Shown here: positions 1-8,495 of the stretch, piece after piece
How the letters are laid out: each line of letters starts with the position of its first letter
Position numbering within the stretch: position 1 is the first letter of the stretch
Origin: CAJCJE01 sp036494465
GTDB taxonomy: Bacteria > Actinomycetota > Actinomycetes > Mycobacteriales > Pseudonocardiaceae
NCBI GenBank assembly: GCA_036494465.1
Contig: DASXOJ010000112.1
Coordinates: 1 to 64,000 of the forward strand
DNA length: 64,000 bases
Reading direction: 5' to 3'
Notes under the pieces: model-generated
What the model was told of the DNA's origin: nothing
The model's input: only the letters and a program-made list of their open reading frames with translations
Database searches by the model: none
Position numbers and translations under genes: made by a program

Positions 1-64
1 CACAGCAGGCTGCTCAACGTGTAACCGATCGAACCAGCGGTGACATTCGACCACCCGGCCGTCG

Positions 65-946
65 TCAACTTGCCGGCACGCCGGGGATCTCCCGGACCTT
101 GGCTTCCAACCGCCCGGCCCGTACGCGGGTGTCCAGCACCGGTTGCGGCGCGGTCGCGGGCCCGTTGATCACGGCACCGTCGGCCATTCGGAACACGCTG
201 CCGTGCCACGGGCATTCCAGGCACTTCTCGCCGTCGCGCTCGACCAGTTCGCCCTCGTGCAGCGGCGCGGCCATGTGGCTGCAGCGGTCGTGCAGGACCA
301 CGAAGCGGTTCCCGGAGCGCAGTACCAGTACCGGGATCAGCCCGGCGTCACGCCGCAGCGGCTCAGCTTCGGAAAAGTCATCCGTCGCTCCGAGATCGGT
401 CCACTCGGCCGGTCCGGTATGTGGCACCTCCGCCGCGTGATTGGGCCCCACGGCACGGCGGAACGCCATGTCCCCGCCCAGTGTCGCGCTCACCGTGACA
501 AAGCCGCATCCGATGAATCCCAACGCGACGCCCACCGTGCGGAATCCCTTCGAACGCAGTGTGAGCGAGCCGAGGTAACACAGCAGCGCGGCCGAGTTCG
601 TGGCCGCGTGCAGGACGCCGACGCGCTGCTGCTCCTCATGTGCGTCGGCGTAGTCGGCGAAGCCCGCCAAGGCCGCGGGCAGGCTGGCCACCATGCCGCA
701 ACCGATCAGCCGAGGAGCGCCGGGGCCACGGTCGCCGGTGGCGTCCAGGATCGCGGCGCCGACGAAACAGCCCACCGGCAACTGGGCCAGCGCTGGGTGC
801 AGAGGATGTCCCAACCACACTCCGTGCAGCATGTCCTTGATCGCGCCGGGCCGAAGCAGTTTGTGCGTCGCGTCGCGCACCAGGCCCGCGACGCCGTCGA
901 GTCCGCGTGCCGCCGCGATGCGGTCGATCAGGTTCAGTTGTCGCAT
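65..946 (-). CDS. DUF2231 membrane domain fused to a Rieske [2Fe-2S] domain
   Basis: About 293 residues. The N-terminal half is a DUF2231-like membrane region (several hydrophobic segments, with the HPLHPALAQLPVG signature near residue 48). The C-terminal ~100 residues form a Rieske ferredoxin domain: CSHMAAPLHEG and, about 17 residues on, CPWHG supply the two Cys and two His ligands. A likely role is membrane-anchored electron transfer or redox sensing; the partner is unknown. I chose the ATG at 946 (MRQLNLIDRI) because the upstream extension is low-complexity and not family-like. A sigma-B-like element lies 11 nt upstream. It reads away from the stress genes to its right and may be monocistronic. 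Confidence 0.8.
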   Translation of the reverse strand: MRQLNLIDRIAAARGLDGVAGLVRDATHKLLRPGAIKDMLHGVWLGHPLHPALAQLPVGCFVGAAILDATGDRGPGAPRLIGCGMVASLPAALAGFADYADAHEEQQRVGVLHAATNSAALLCYLGSLTLRSKGFRTVGVALGFIGCGFVTVSATLGGDMAFRRAVGPNHAAEVPHTGPAEWTDLGATDDFSEAEPLRRDAGLIPVLVLRSGNRFVVLHDRCSHMAAPLHEGELVERDGEKCLECPWHGSVFRMADGAVINGPATAPQPVLDTRVRAGRLEAKVREIPGVPAS

Positions 947-957
947 AACCGAGGGAC

Positions 958-982
958 TAGCCCGTCCGGGCCGGTCGAAACC
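958..982 (-). promoter_or_regulatory. Sigma-B/F-like promoter of the Rieske gene
   Basis: On the minus strand GGTT is followed by 15 nt and GGGCTA; the element ends 11 nt before the ATG at 946. It fits the general-stress sigma pattern seen across this window, although the -10 has C at position 4. This is a motif match only. Confidence 0.4.
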
Positions 983-1089
983 TCCCGGTATGCCGATGCG
1001 CGCGCTCGGGTATGCCACTGGCGAAGGCATTCGCGACCCGGCGAACCCGCCGAGGTGGCACCGGGCCGTCACGAATCCAGGGGACTGTC

Positions 1090-1398
1090 GCATGCGGACA
1101 CTGCTTGACCCGACGCCGCCCAAACCGTTGGCGCTGCCACGCTCGGCGGGCACCCTGGAAACCGAACTGCGCAGGCGGAATGGCGCAGGCGAGTTGACGT
1201 TGCCCGCGCCCCGCCGCGGCGATCCCCCCGCTGCGCTGGCCCGCGCTCGGCCCTACCGACCTGGCATTGGCACGGCTGGCCGAAGGCCACGTCGACGCGC
1301 TGGCCATCCTGGCCGAGGCCGGTCGGAGCGGCGTGCCGGTGCCCACCGAGGGTTTCCGGCGCCGCAGTGGTTGGTGGGAACAACCGCGGGTATGTCGT
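1090..1398 (+). pseudogene. Relic of an acyl-CoA dehydrogenase N-terminus
   Basis: Two reading frames joined by a frameshift near 1200 give an acyl-CoA-dehydrogenase-like N-terminal segment. The first (about 1150-1215) reads RNGAGELTLPAPRRG; the second (about 1225-1370) reads WPALGPTDLALARLAEGHVD, which resembles the helix region common in actinobacterial acyl-CoA dehydrogenases. No start, no catalytic core and no C-terminus are present. The promoter of the downstream CBS gene lies inside the relic. The family assignment rests on a short stretch and is tentative. Confidence 0.4.
1369..1393 (+). promoter_or_regulatory. Sigma-B/F-like promoter of the CBS gene
   Basis: GGTT (1369-1372), 15 nt, GGGTAT (1388-1393). 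This is one of the best matches in the window to a general-stress sigma promoter. It leaves a leader of about 30 nt carrying the GGGAG ribosome site before the ATG at 1433. Confidence 0.55.
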
Positions 1399-1432
1399 CC
1401 GAAGAACAAACCAGCGAGTTCAGGGAGTGAAC

Positions 1433-1849
1433 ATGACCACGGCCCGAGAGATCATGACCGCTGACGTTCGGTGTGTGGATTCGGCCGAGACCGTCCTGGT
1501 CGCCGCACGCAGGATGGCCGAGCTCGGTGTCGGCGCGTTGCCGATCTGCGGGCAGGACAACAAGATCAAGGGCATGATCACCGACCGCGACATCGTGGTG
1601 AAGGTGCTGGCCGCGGGCAAGGATCCCGCCGCCTTGCACACCAGTGAACTCGCGCAGGGCGAGGCGGTGACCATCGGCGCTGACGATGACGCCGAGGAGA
1701 TCTTCCGGACCATGGCCCAACACCGGGTTCGCCGACTGCCGGTGATCGACGGCCATCGGCTGGTGGGTGTCGTCGCGCAGGCGGACGTCGCGCGGGCGTT
1801 GAAGGACCCAGAGGTCGGAAGTTTGCTCGCCGCGCTCTCAGCGGACTGA
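1433..1849 (+). CDS. Paired CBS-domain protein
   Basis: A 138-residue protein made almost only of two CBS motifs. The first begins at MTTAREIMTADVRC and contains GALPICGQDN and GMITDRDIV; the second contains HRVRRLPVIDG and VGVVAQADVA. Such stand-alone CBS pairs bind adenine nucleotides and are often in stress or dormancy regulons (family knowledge). GGGAG sits 5-9 nt before the ATG, and a strong sigma-B-like promoter lies upstream. A truncated second copy (first ~45 residues) lies at 49102. The small acidic ORF and the zinc alcohol dehydrogenase follow in the same direction at 25 and 29 nt spacing, suggesting one transcript. Confidence 0.9.
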   Translation: MTTAREIMTADVRCVDSAETVLVAARRMAELGVGALPICGQDNKIKGMITDRDIVVKVLAAGKDPAALHTSELAQGEAVTIGADDDAEEIFRTMAQHRVRRLPVIDGHRLVGVVAQADVARALKDPEVGSLLAALSAD

Positions 1850-1874
1850 CCAGTGACGGGAAGGAGCCCATGCG

Positions 1875-2063
1875 ATGAGCGAGGATCCCCTTGACGACAA
1901 GCCTGCGCCGGACGTCGCGGAACAGCGGCAACAGGTCGTCTTCGCCGAGACCGACGAGGACGACACCACCGGCGACGCGGCATCGACCCCGTTCGAAGCG
2001 GACATCGCCGATGCCACCGAGCAGCGCCGTGGAGTTGCGGTGCAGCCCGACAACGAGCCATAG
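1875..2063 (+). CDS. Small acidic protein of unknown function
   Basis: A 62-residue, strongly acidic, probably disordered protein. It contains two related segments, PDVAEQRQQV and IADATEQRRGV, that look like an internal repeat. AAGGAG stands 9-14 nt upstream of the ATG. Its place between the CBS and alcohol dehydrogenase genes suggests co-transcription from the stress promoter at 1369. I recognise a general resemblance to short acidic proteins common in Pseudonocardiaceae but can assign no function. Confidence 0.65.
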   Translation: MSEDPLDDKPAPDVAEQRQQVVFAETDEDDTTGDAASTPFEADIADATEQRRGVAVQPDNEP

Positions 2064-2092
2064 CGTCGAGGCCCGAGCAGGAAGGTGCGACT

Positions 2093-3277
2093 ATGCGAGC
2101 TGTCGCTTATCACGGCCGACGGGATGTACGGGTGGACACGGTCCCGGATCCTCGGATCGAGGTTGCCACCGACGCGATCATCCGGGTGACATCTACCGCC
2201 ATCTGCGGCTCGGACCTGCATCTCTACGAGGTGTTGGGCGGCTATCTCGGCGAGGGTGACATCCTGGGGCACGAGCCGATGGGCATCGTCGAAGAGGTCG
2301 GCTCCGAGGCCGGCAGGCTCAAGGTCGGCGACCGCGTGGTCGTGCCGTTCAACATCTCCTGCGGTGACTGCTTCTTCTGCGGGCGTGGCTTGTACTCGCA
2401 GTGCGAGACGACTCAGGTCCGCAAGTACGGCAAGGGTGGTGCGCTGTTCGGCTACACGAAGCTCTACGGCCAGGTGCCCGGCGGCCAGGCCGAGTATCTG
2501 CGCGTGCCGCAGGCGCAGTTCGGGCCGATCGTAGTGCCGGCAGGTCTTCCGGACGAACGCTTCCTGTACCTCTCCGATGTGTTGCCGACGGCATGGCAGG
2601 CGGTCAAGTACGCGGACGTGCCCGAAGGAGGCTCGGTCGCCGTGTACGGGCTCGGCCCGATCGGCCAGATGTGCGCTCGGGTGGCGATGCGCCTCGGTGC
2701 CGGCACCGTCTTCGGTATCGACATGGTGCCGGAGCGACTGGCGAAGGCCCGACTGTCCGGTGTGGACACTCTGGATCTCGACCAGCACCGTGACGTCGCC
2801 GAGTCGTTGCGGGCCAGAACACAGGGCCGAGGGCCGGACGCGGTGATCGACGCGGTTGGCATGGAGGCGCACGGCAGCCCGGTCGGTAAGCTGGCGCAGG
2901 AGTTCGCCGCACTGCTGCCCGCCCCGATCGCGGCGAAACTGATGGACGTCGCCGGCATCGACCGGCTCAGCGTGCTGTACTCGGCGATCGACGCCGTGCG
3001 TAGAGGCGGCACCATTTCGCTCAGCGGGGTCTATGGCGGCAAGCTCGATCCGCTGCCCATGATGGACCTGTTCGACAAGCAGATTCAGCTACGGATGGGA
3101 CAGGCCAACGTACGCCGGTGGGTGGACGACATTCTGCCGCTCGTTCTCGATGACACCGATCCGCTCGGTGTGCTGGACCTGGCCACCCATCGTGTTCCGT
3201 TGGACGACGCGGCACGGGCGTACGAGATGTTCCAGCGCAAACAGGACGGCGTCATCAAGGTGGTCCTCAAGCCGTGA
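2093..3277 (+). CDS. Zinc-dependent alcohol dehydrogenase, formaldehyde dehydrogenase-like
   Basis: A 394-residue medium-chain dehydrogenase. Catalytic-zinc residues are in CGSDLHLYEV and GHEPMG; the structural zinc site is CGDCFFCGRGLYSQC (four Cys). The Rossmann region VYGLGPIGQMCARVA is near residue 186. The insertion and the long C-terminal part match the glutathione-independent formaldehyde dehydrogenase-like subgroup, so oxidation of formaldehyde or short alcohols with NAD(P) is likely. An AGGAAGG ribosome site precedes the ATG. It ends an apparent operon with the CBS and acidic genes. Two decayed relatives lie head-to-tail at 20.66-21.87 kb, making this the surviving copy in the window. 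Confidence 0.9.
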   Translation: MRAVAYHGRRDVRVDTVPDPRIEVATDAIIRVTSTAICGSDLHLYEVLGGYLGEGDILGHEPMGIVEEVGSEAGRLKVGDRVVVPFNISCGDCFFCGRGLYSQCETTQVRKYGKGGALFGYTKLYGQVPGGQAEYLRVPQAQFGPIVVPAGLPDERFLYLSDVLPTAWQAVKYADVPEGGSVAVYGLGPIGQMCARVAMRLGAGTVFGIDMVPERLAKARLSGVDTLDLDQHRDVAESLRARTQGRGPDAVIDAVGMEAHGSPVGKLAQEFAALLPAPIAAKLMDVAGIDRLSVLYSAIDAVRRGGTISLSGVYGGKLDPLPMMDLFDKQIQLRMGQANVRRWVDDILPLVLDDTDPLGVLDLATHRVPLDDAARAYEMFQRKQDGVIKVVLKP

Positions 3278-3286
3278 GGGACTTCG

Positions 3287-3544
3287 ATGGTGGACACGTT
3301 CACGATCACCCGGCGTCCGCGCGACGACATTGAGCGGGATTTCCCGGCGGGTCCTGGCTTGGCTCGGTGCCGATCAGGTCGCGGCTTCCGCTTTCTCGAC
3401 GCGCACGGCAATGCGGTGCACGATGCCGATTGGGAGCGGATCCGGGCATTGGCCATTCCGCCCGCTTGGCGGGAGATGTGGATCTGCCCGTGGCCCAACG
3501 GCCACATTCAGGCAGTGGCAGGATCGCGGCTCCGCCCGCGGTGA
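3287..3544 (+). pseudogene. Truncated DNA topoisomerase IB (N-terminal fragment)
   Basis: The 85-codon ORF matches only the start of bacterial topoisomerase IB: GFRFLDAHGNAVHDADWERI, IPPAWREMW and ICPWPNGHIQAV are typical of its N-terminal domain. The remaining two thirds, including the catalytic tyrosine domain, is missing, and the frame ends in unrelated sequence right after IQAV. It starts 9 nt after the alcohol dehydrogenase stop. It cannot be a working topoisomerase. Confidence 0.75.
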
Positions 3545-3619
3545 GCTGATACGGTAACTGCCGGGGAGTTGGCGTTGCGGCACGGCATCGGGCGGCCCGC
3601 TCGGCGAACTCATCGACAT
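3540..3619 (-). pseudogene. N-terminal relic of the 41.4 kb membrane protein family
   Basis: From the ATG at 3619 the frame reads MSMSSPSGPPDAVPQ then RQLPGSYRISS. This matches the start of the intact membrane protein at 42072 (MSTSSPMQAAGPVPQ then RQLPTSYRLAA). Similarity stops where it abuts the topoisomerase relic. The ribosome site (GGAAAGGAAA) and a sigma-B-like promoter remain upstream, so both coding start and promoter were copied. Confidence 0.6.
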
Positions 3620-3663
3620 GGCCGGTTTCCTTTCCTGGCAGGGTGATCCACTCCCGCCTCCGG

Positions 3664-3687
3664 ATACCCCGTCCGTCGTGACCAACC
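3664..3687 (-). promoter_or_regulatory. Orphan sigma-B/F-like promoter in front of a relic
   Basis: On the minus strand GGTT, 14 nt, GGGTAT. It points into the membrane-protein relic at 3619. A promoter surviving upstream of a dead gene is consistent with recent decay. Confidence 0.4.
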
Positions 3688-3824
3688 GAGCTTGCCGGCC
3701 GTCGGGGCCGAGGTCCCAAGCTTCCGGGCCCAGGCGAGTATCCGTCCGGAAATGGTGTGCCGGACAGCTCCAGTTCCCGCTGGGTCGGCTGGCCCCTGCT
3801 CAGCGGGTCTTTCCGTGGCGGCCA

Positions 3825-4310
3825 TCATTGCCGGCTGGGCAGGTAGGCCAAGAATTGCTCGCACAGCTGGTCGGCGGTGCCCGGTCGAGCCAGGGACACC
3901 GTTTCCGGCACCGAGGGCGGGTTGGCCAGGGTGGCCGTGGCGAAGGCGATCACCACGGCCGGGCGGGGCACAAGCGGCACTCCGTGGTAGGCGAGGATCA
4001 GCAGATCCTCGCCGGGGTGGGTTTCCACCGACACCGCCCAGCCGTACTCGGCATCCCACACAAGGGCGGCGTCCTGGTCGGCCCAGCCAGGCAGTCGGTC
4101 GTCCAAGGCGATATAGGCGCTGATTCGTTCCGCCGCCTCACAGTAGGTGGCTGCCGCGTCCAGTCCCAGCCCGGTAGCGACGCGGTGCACGTAGGCCCGT
4201 AGCCCACGTTCCACCAGCATCAGATCCACCTCGTCAGTGGCGACCCGGTGGACGCCGTCATCGTCGATGCCGGTCAGATTGTCCCCACTACGGTCCCAAA
4301 TCGCGGTCAC
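3825..4310 (-). CDS. DUF6292 family protein
   Basis: 161 residues from a GTG at 4310. The conserved core ISAYIALDDRLPGWADQDA and VSVETHPGEDLLILAYHG matches DUF6292, a family of unknown function common in Pseudonocardiaceae and Streptomyces. A paralogue lies at 38529-39032 (YLALDHRLTGF, AAIETHSGEDLIVVSYL); both look intact, unlike most duplicated pairs here. I see no clear ribosome site or sigma-B-like promoter. No enzyme motif is visible. Confidence 0.75.
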   Translation of the reverse strand: MTAIWDRSGDNLTGIDDDGVHRVATDEVDLMLVERGLRAYVHRVATGLGLDAAATYCEAAERISAYIALDDRLPGWADQDAALVWDAEYGWAVSVETHPGEDLLILAYHGVPLVPRPAVVIAFATATLANPPSVPETVSLARPGTADQLCEQFLAYLPSRQ

Positions 4311-4615
4311 CGCGCATCAGCCTCCGGTGCACCGCCAAAGGGGACAGACGCGGGATGGTCGAGCCGTGTTGACGAATCCGTCACGTCGCCACTCCTCACA
4401 GTGAGAGGACCGGACGGGACACATCGGCGCAGTGGCCCCGTGGCCACCTGTGGACCGGCGCGTCCCGTAACGGTAAGGACGCCCGCACGGCCGGTGGCTC
4501 GACCGAGGGCAATGGGAGCATAGCCCCGGAATCGTCCGACTAAACGGCTTATCGCCACCGGCATTCGCCATCGACGGGAAGGACTGTACAAGTGGGACGT
4601 TGCGGAGAGGTCGCC
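4311..4615. other. Intergenic gap with no recognised gene
   Basis: About 305 bp between the DUF6292 gene and the SDR gene. Short frames exist on both strands, but none has family-like sequence or a ribosome site. I see no clear terminator or promoter motif. Confidence 0.4.
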
Positions 4616-5605
4616 TCAGTGGGTAGCAGAGTGGCTGGGTCTGCCACCCGCCCCGATCCGGTCGTCGAGTTGATGCCACCGGCGCGCCGCCTCGCGGGTC
4701 AGCGAAGTGACCCAGCGCAACCAGGCCGGTTCGGGCGCGGCCTGGTACCCCGGCAGGTTTGTCCCAGTGTCATCGCGGGGCAGCATGCGGTCCACGAGGG
4801 ACAGTGCCCGTTGAGTGAGGCCGGGCAGCACGCCGTGCACACGCACAGCCAGTTTTGCTGCCGGGGTCAGGATGATCTCCGGTCGGCCACGCAGTCCGGC
4901 CCGCACGATCGCGGCTGCCGCGCGTTGTGCGTCCATCGACAGGACGGGCAGGCTGTCGGCGATCGTGAACCAAGTGTGCTCAGAGCGGTGGTCTCCACTG
5001 AACAGTGCGTTGTCCGGCGACCCGGTGCGCATCAGCCCGGGCACTGCGGTCGTGACCGAAATGCCGTACTTGGCTGCCTCGACCCGCAACCCTTCGGAGA
5101 AGCCGACCGAGGCGTGCTTGGCTGCGGTGTAGGGCAACAGATGAGGCGCAGGGAGCTTGCCACCGATCGAGGTGATGTTGATGATCCGGCCCGAACCGGC
5201 TTGCCGCATGACGGGCAGGGCCGCCAGCGCCGGATGCACCACTCCCCAGTAGATCGTCGCGATGGCGTCGGCGAAGTCCTTGGTGTCCATAGCCGGAACC
5301 GGCCCGACCTGGATGACTCCCGCGTTGGTGACCAATACGTCCAGCCGCCCGAACTCGGCGCTCGCGCGAGCGATCAAGGCCTGAGCCTGCGCCTCGACCG
5401 ATACGTCCGCGCGCACCGCGCAGACTCGGGTACCTTCCGACCGCAACGCGGCACCGGCCCGCTCGATCCCTGTCTCCGAACGTGCGCACACCACCAGGTC
5501 ATGCCCGTGCCGAGCGAGTTGGCGGGCCAACAGAAAACCCAGCCCCCGGCTGGCCCCGGTCACCACCGCCACCGGCCGCCCCGTCGCGCGCTGTGCGTCT
5601 GGCAT
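4616..5605 (-). CDS. Short-chain dehydrogenase/reductase, long form
   Basis: A 329-residue classical SDR with a C-terminal extension. Cofactor motif VTGASRGLGF, NAG at VTNAGV, catalytic Ser in INITSIGG and YTAAKHA (YxxxK). The ~80-residue tail after the SDR core suggests the 320-340 residue actinobacterial group of unknown substrate. I chose the ATG at 5605 (MPDAQRATGRP), preceded by GGAAGGGAG; the frame extends further upstream but without SDR features. A sigma-B-like promoter (5654-5678) drives it. Confidence 0.85.
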   Translation of the reverse strand: MPDAQRATGRPVAVVTGASRGLGFLLARQLARHGHDLVVCARSETGIERAGAALRSEGTRVCAVRADVSVEAQAQALIARASAEFGRLDVLVTNAGVIQVGPVPAMDTKDFADAIATIYWGVVHPALAALPVMRQAGSGRIINITSIGGKLPAPHLLPYTAAKHASVGFSEGLRVEAAKYGISVTTAVPGLMRTGSPDNALFSGDHRSEHTWFTIADSLPVLSMDAQRAAAAIVRAGLRGRPEIILTPAAKLAVRVHGVLPGLTQRALSLVDRMLPRDDTGTNLPGYQAAPEPAWLRWVTSLTREAARRWHQLDDRIGAGGRPSHSATH

Positions 5606-5653
5606 GGCGAACTCCCTTCCGACAGCGAGTTGATCCAAGCGCGTGCCGGCGGT

Positions 5654-5678
5654 ATACCCGGTAACCGGCGGTAGAATC
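5654..5678 (-). promoter_or_regulatory. Sigma-B/F-like promoter of the SDR gene
   Basis: Minus strand: GATT, 15 nt, GGGTAT, about 48 nt before the ATG at 5605. The -10 is perfect; the -35 differs at one position from GTTT. Confidence 0.45.
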
Positions 5679-5752
5679 CCTGCGGCTGACCCGCCCGAGA
5701 AGCCTGCGCGACAAGGTGGCTGCGACGACCAACTCGTCGTAGGGCTACGCCA

Positions 5753-6293
5753 GTGACCGATACGCCACACCAGGACTACGGCGCGATCGTCGCCTATCTC
5801 GATGTCGATGTTCCGCAACACCGGTGCTTATGGCGCGCCGTCGTGACCGGAGCCGGTGCCGCCGCCCCGGAGACCGAAGCGGTGTGGATTCCTGTCGTCC
5901 GCCCGCACTGTGAACTGACCTTGGTCGACCCGGAACTGTTGGTGAATAGCAGAAATCACGCAACGCCCGCGTCGCGACCGAGCAACGTCGCACCAGGACC
6001 TGTCGATGTGCTTACCGAAGCGCTCGGGATGCTCGCCCAGAAGTTGGTGGCCATTGGACGGGCAATCGTCCTCGGCACAGTGCGCGGCCCGGGAAATGTT
6101 CGGCGGCTTCATCTGCGAGATCGCCCCGATCGGGCCAGCCCTGGGCCAGCCGCATCGGAGCTGCGATCGAGGACTTCGAGCGGGGCGAGATCCTCGAGGA
6201 CAAGGTCGGCATTCTCGTGGCCAACACCATGTTGGCGGGTTGGCGACAACGGAGCCGACCGATCGGCTGGACGGTACCGGCGATCGTGATTGA
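5753..6293 (+). pseudogene. Frameshifted paralogue of the 42.2 kb hypothetical protein
   Basis: The first ~60 codons (GAIVAYLDVDVPQ, EAVWIPVVRPHCELTLVDP) match the intact 189-residue protein at 42191 (ETVTYLDAADPE, DTVWVPVASPDRELTLIDP). Similarity then leaves the frame and returns in another frame around 6165-6235 as IEDFERGEILEDKVGILVAN, matching DEFERGSVEYGRAGILLAN. The middle also appears shortened. This is a dead copy with at least one frameshift and a deletion. Confidence 0.75.
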
Positions 6294-6345
6294 CCCGACC
6301 AGATCACGCACGCGCTCGCGCGCATCGTCTGCGCCCTTTCGATCG

Positions 6346-6627
6346 TCAGTCGATCAGCCTGGCTCGTAGTTCGGGCAGAAAGTCCTGGTCGTGGTTGGCG
6401 AGCCGGTCCAGGCCCACCTCTGCCGGAATGGCGACCCCCGGTTCCCGGTCCAACAGGTAGCGGACCGTCTCCGTGGCTACCCGTGCCGGATCCACGTCGG
6501 GCACCAGCAGGTCGTCCAGGAATGCCGTGGACAAGGTCACCTCGTGGTGGGTGGTGTCCTGCCCCTCGTGCACGGTGACCGCGTAGTCGAGCGGCCCGAT
6601 CTGCCGGGCGTCCACACGTTCGCTCAT
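6346..6627 (-). CDS. Conserved hypothetical protein downstream of the ferritin gene
   Basis: About 93 residues from the ATG at 6627 (MSERVDARQIGPL); a TTG three codons upstream (6636) is also possible. The protein is acidic and has no membrane segment: YAVTVHEGQDTTHHEVTLS then FLDDLLVPDVDP. It resembles a small uncharacterised actinobacterial family. It starts 29-38 nt after the ferritin-like gene and probably shares its transcript. Function unknown. Confidence 0.65.
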   Translation of the reverse strand: MSERVDARQIGPLDYAVTVHEGQDTTHHEVTLSTAFLDDLLVPDVDPARVATETVRYLLDREPGVAIPAEVGLDRLANHDQDFLPELRARLID

Positions 6628-6665
6628 CGCGACCAAACCCTCACTCTCCTGGTCTCACGCCGAGG

Positions 6666-7199
6666 TCAGTTGCCCAGCAGGTCGTTCAGATCATCCGCAT
6701 GCTCTTCCTCCTCCTCCAGAATCGTCTCCATCATGCGTCGGCTGGTGGGGTCGCTGTCGCCGATCCAACGGATGATCTCCTGGTAGATCGCGATCACGAC
6801 CCGCTCGGCGAACAAGTTCTCCTTGAGCATCTGCTCCAGGTCCGCAGGAGCGGTCGTCACGTATTCGGTATGTGAGCGGCTGACCAGGGTGCTGGGGTCG
6901 AAATCCGGTTCACCACCAAGCTGGCTGACCCGTTCGGCAGCCATCATGCCGTGGTTCATCTCCTGACTCGCGTGTTCCCGAAACTCCGCGGCCACCTGCG
7001 CCCGGTCGATCCCGGTGGCCGCGATCGCGTGCTGCGAGTAGCGCAGGAAACAGACGATTTCACTGGCGACGACGTCGTTGAGCACTTCGATCAGCCTTGT
7101 CCGCGCCGCCTCGTCATCCGCGATGACCGGACCGGCCGCCATGTGCGCTCTGGCTTCGTCCCGGATCCGGGTCATGTTGACCTCAAACGTGGTTTCCAT
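6666..7199 (-). CDS. Ferritin-like (bacterioferritin/Dps-type) diiron protein
   Basis: A 177-residue four-helix-bundle protein. Helix motifs include SEIVCFLRYSQHA, EFREHASQEMNHGMMAAERV (ExxH pattern) and ETILEEEEEHADDLNDLL, giving the Glu/His set expected for a diiron ferroxidase site. A role in iron storage or peroxide protection is likely. The start at 7199 (METTFEVNM) has GGAG upstream; the longer frame is not ferritin-like. A fragmentary copy (first ~90 residues, frame disrupted) lies at 54.39-54.68 kb. The unknown small gene at 6346 follows on the same strand. Confidence 0.85.
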   Translation of the reverse strand: METTFEVNMTRIRDEARAHMAAGPVIADDEAARTRLIEVLNDVVASEIVCFLRYSQHAIAATGIDRAQVAAEFREHASQEMNHGMMAAERVSQLGGEPDFDPSTLVSRSHTEYVTTAPADLEQMLKENLFAERVVIAIYQEIIRWIGDSDPTSRRMMETILEEEEEHADDLNDLLGN

Positions 7200-7354
7200 G
7201 CTGTGACTCCATTCTGGCGACGACGCGCATTCTTTGGGGGACGGGAAGCACAGGGGAATTGACCGTCCGAGACCAGCTAAACCTGTTGGCTCCGGTCCGC
7301 ACCGACACGGCATTCGATTCCGCCGACATTCCCGCTGGAACCGCCGAGCATGAG

Positions 7355-8149
7355 CTACTCGCTCGCGCTGCCCGGTTCGGACTGTCGGCGATGCTGCGCA
7401 GCCAGGACCGGGTCAGGCACCATATTCGCCGTGGCCACTTGGGCCTTGTTGCTGGTGGAACCGGCGACGACGCGGTGCTCGCCTGCCATCATCGCCGCGT
7501 AGCCCTGTTTCGCCACCTCGGTCGGATCGTCCTTCTCACCCGCGCCGAGTTTGGTGTCGTCGAGGCCGGCGCGGGTGAAGAATTCCGTGTCGGTCGGGCC
7601 TGGCAGCAACGCGGTCACCGTGACGCCCGTGTCGCGTAGTTCCTCGCGCAGCGCCTCCGAGAACGACAGCAGGAACGCCTTGGACGCGTTGTACACCGCC
7701 TGGAACGGACCGGGCAGCACGGCGGCGATCGACGAGGTGAACAACACTCGGCCGCCACGACGCGCGACCATCGCCGGCAGCAGTCGCTTGGCGAGGTGCA
7801 CCGATGACCGCACATTGAGGTCGACCACGTTCAACTGCTCGGCGAGCGAGGTATCCGAACCCGCGAACGCACCACCGACACCCGCGTTGATCACCAGTGC
7901 ATCGACCGGCCGGCCCGCCGTCGACACCCGCGACACCAGTTCTTCGACCCCGCGCGGTGTGGCCAGGTCGGTACGCACCATCTGCACATGCCGGTTCTGC
8001 CCGGACAGGGAGAGTCCCGCGGTGTCGAGTTCGGCGTCCTCCGCGGCGATGATCAGATCGAAGTCGTGTTCGGCGAATTCCCTTGCCAGCGCGAGGCCGA
8101 TACCGCTTGACGCGCCGGTCAGCACGGCGAGCTGGCGTGCGGTACTCAT
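7355..8149 (-). CDS. Short-chain dehydrogenase/reductase
   Basis: 264 residues. Cofactor site LTGASSGIGLALA, VINAGVGGAF, catalytic LFTSSIAAV and YNASKAF. Length and layout fit classical SDRs; the substrate cannot be inferred. The ATG at 8149 has GAGAGAGG upstream. GGGTAT (complement of 8205-8210) and GGGTAG (complement of 8184-8189) lie upstream but without good -35 partners. It faces away from the rsb operon. Confidence 0.85.
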   Translation of the reverse strand: MSTARQLAVLTGASSGIGLALAREFAEHDFDLIIAAEDAELDTAGLSLSGQNRHVQMVRTDLATPRGVEELVSRVSTAGRPVDALVINAGVGGAFAGSDTSLAEQLNVVDLNVRSSVHLAKRLLPAMVARRGGRVLFTSSIAAVLPGPFQAVYNASKAFLLSFSEALREELRDTGVTVTALLPGPTDTEFFTRAGLDDTKLGAGEKDDPTEVAKQGYAAMMAGEHRVVAGSTSNKAQVATANMVPDPVLAAQHRRQSEPGSASE

Positions 8150-8331
8150 CAGATGTTTCCTCTCTCCGGCGTTTGCCGTTCGCCTACCCGGTCACGGCGG
8201 AGTCATACCCGGACGGCGGGGAGCGCGGACTGCTCGCCCAGCACGTTCGTGCGGATGCGCGAGCACCCACGCACCCGGTCTGGGGCACGGCCGCGGCTTA
8301 CCGCTGATTCGCGCCCTCGCCGAACAATCCG

Positions 8332-8356
8332 GTATGGGACGGGCAGCGTGGGGTAC
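8332..8356 (+). promoter_or_regulatory. Candidate sigma-B/F-like promoter of the rsb operon
   Basis: GTAT (8332-8335), 15 nt, GGGTAC (8351-8356). It leaves a ~130-nt leader before rsbR. If used, the partner-switching operon would be controlled by the sigma factor it regulates. The rest of 8150-8495 holds no recognisable gene. Confidence 0.4.
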
Positions 8357-8495
8357 CACTGTGTGGATGAGTTGACCACCCGTCGGGACCGACGGCCAGG
8401 CCACCGCGCCGAGGCCGAATAGCCGTCAGTAAGTTTCGTTCGGCACTAGTATTCGCTCAACCGCCGGGAACTCCCGGCGCGACACGGAGGTCGGC

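Noticed and set aside
1..100. A frame reading AVTFDHPAVVNLPARR after a stop, reminiscent of the end of a polyketide acyl carrier domain.
   Set aside because: Only ~12 residues, an upstream stop, and no further support at the window edge; kept out of the feature list.
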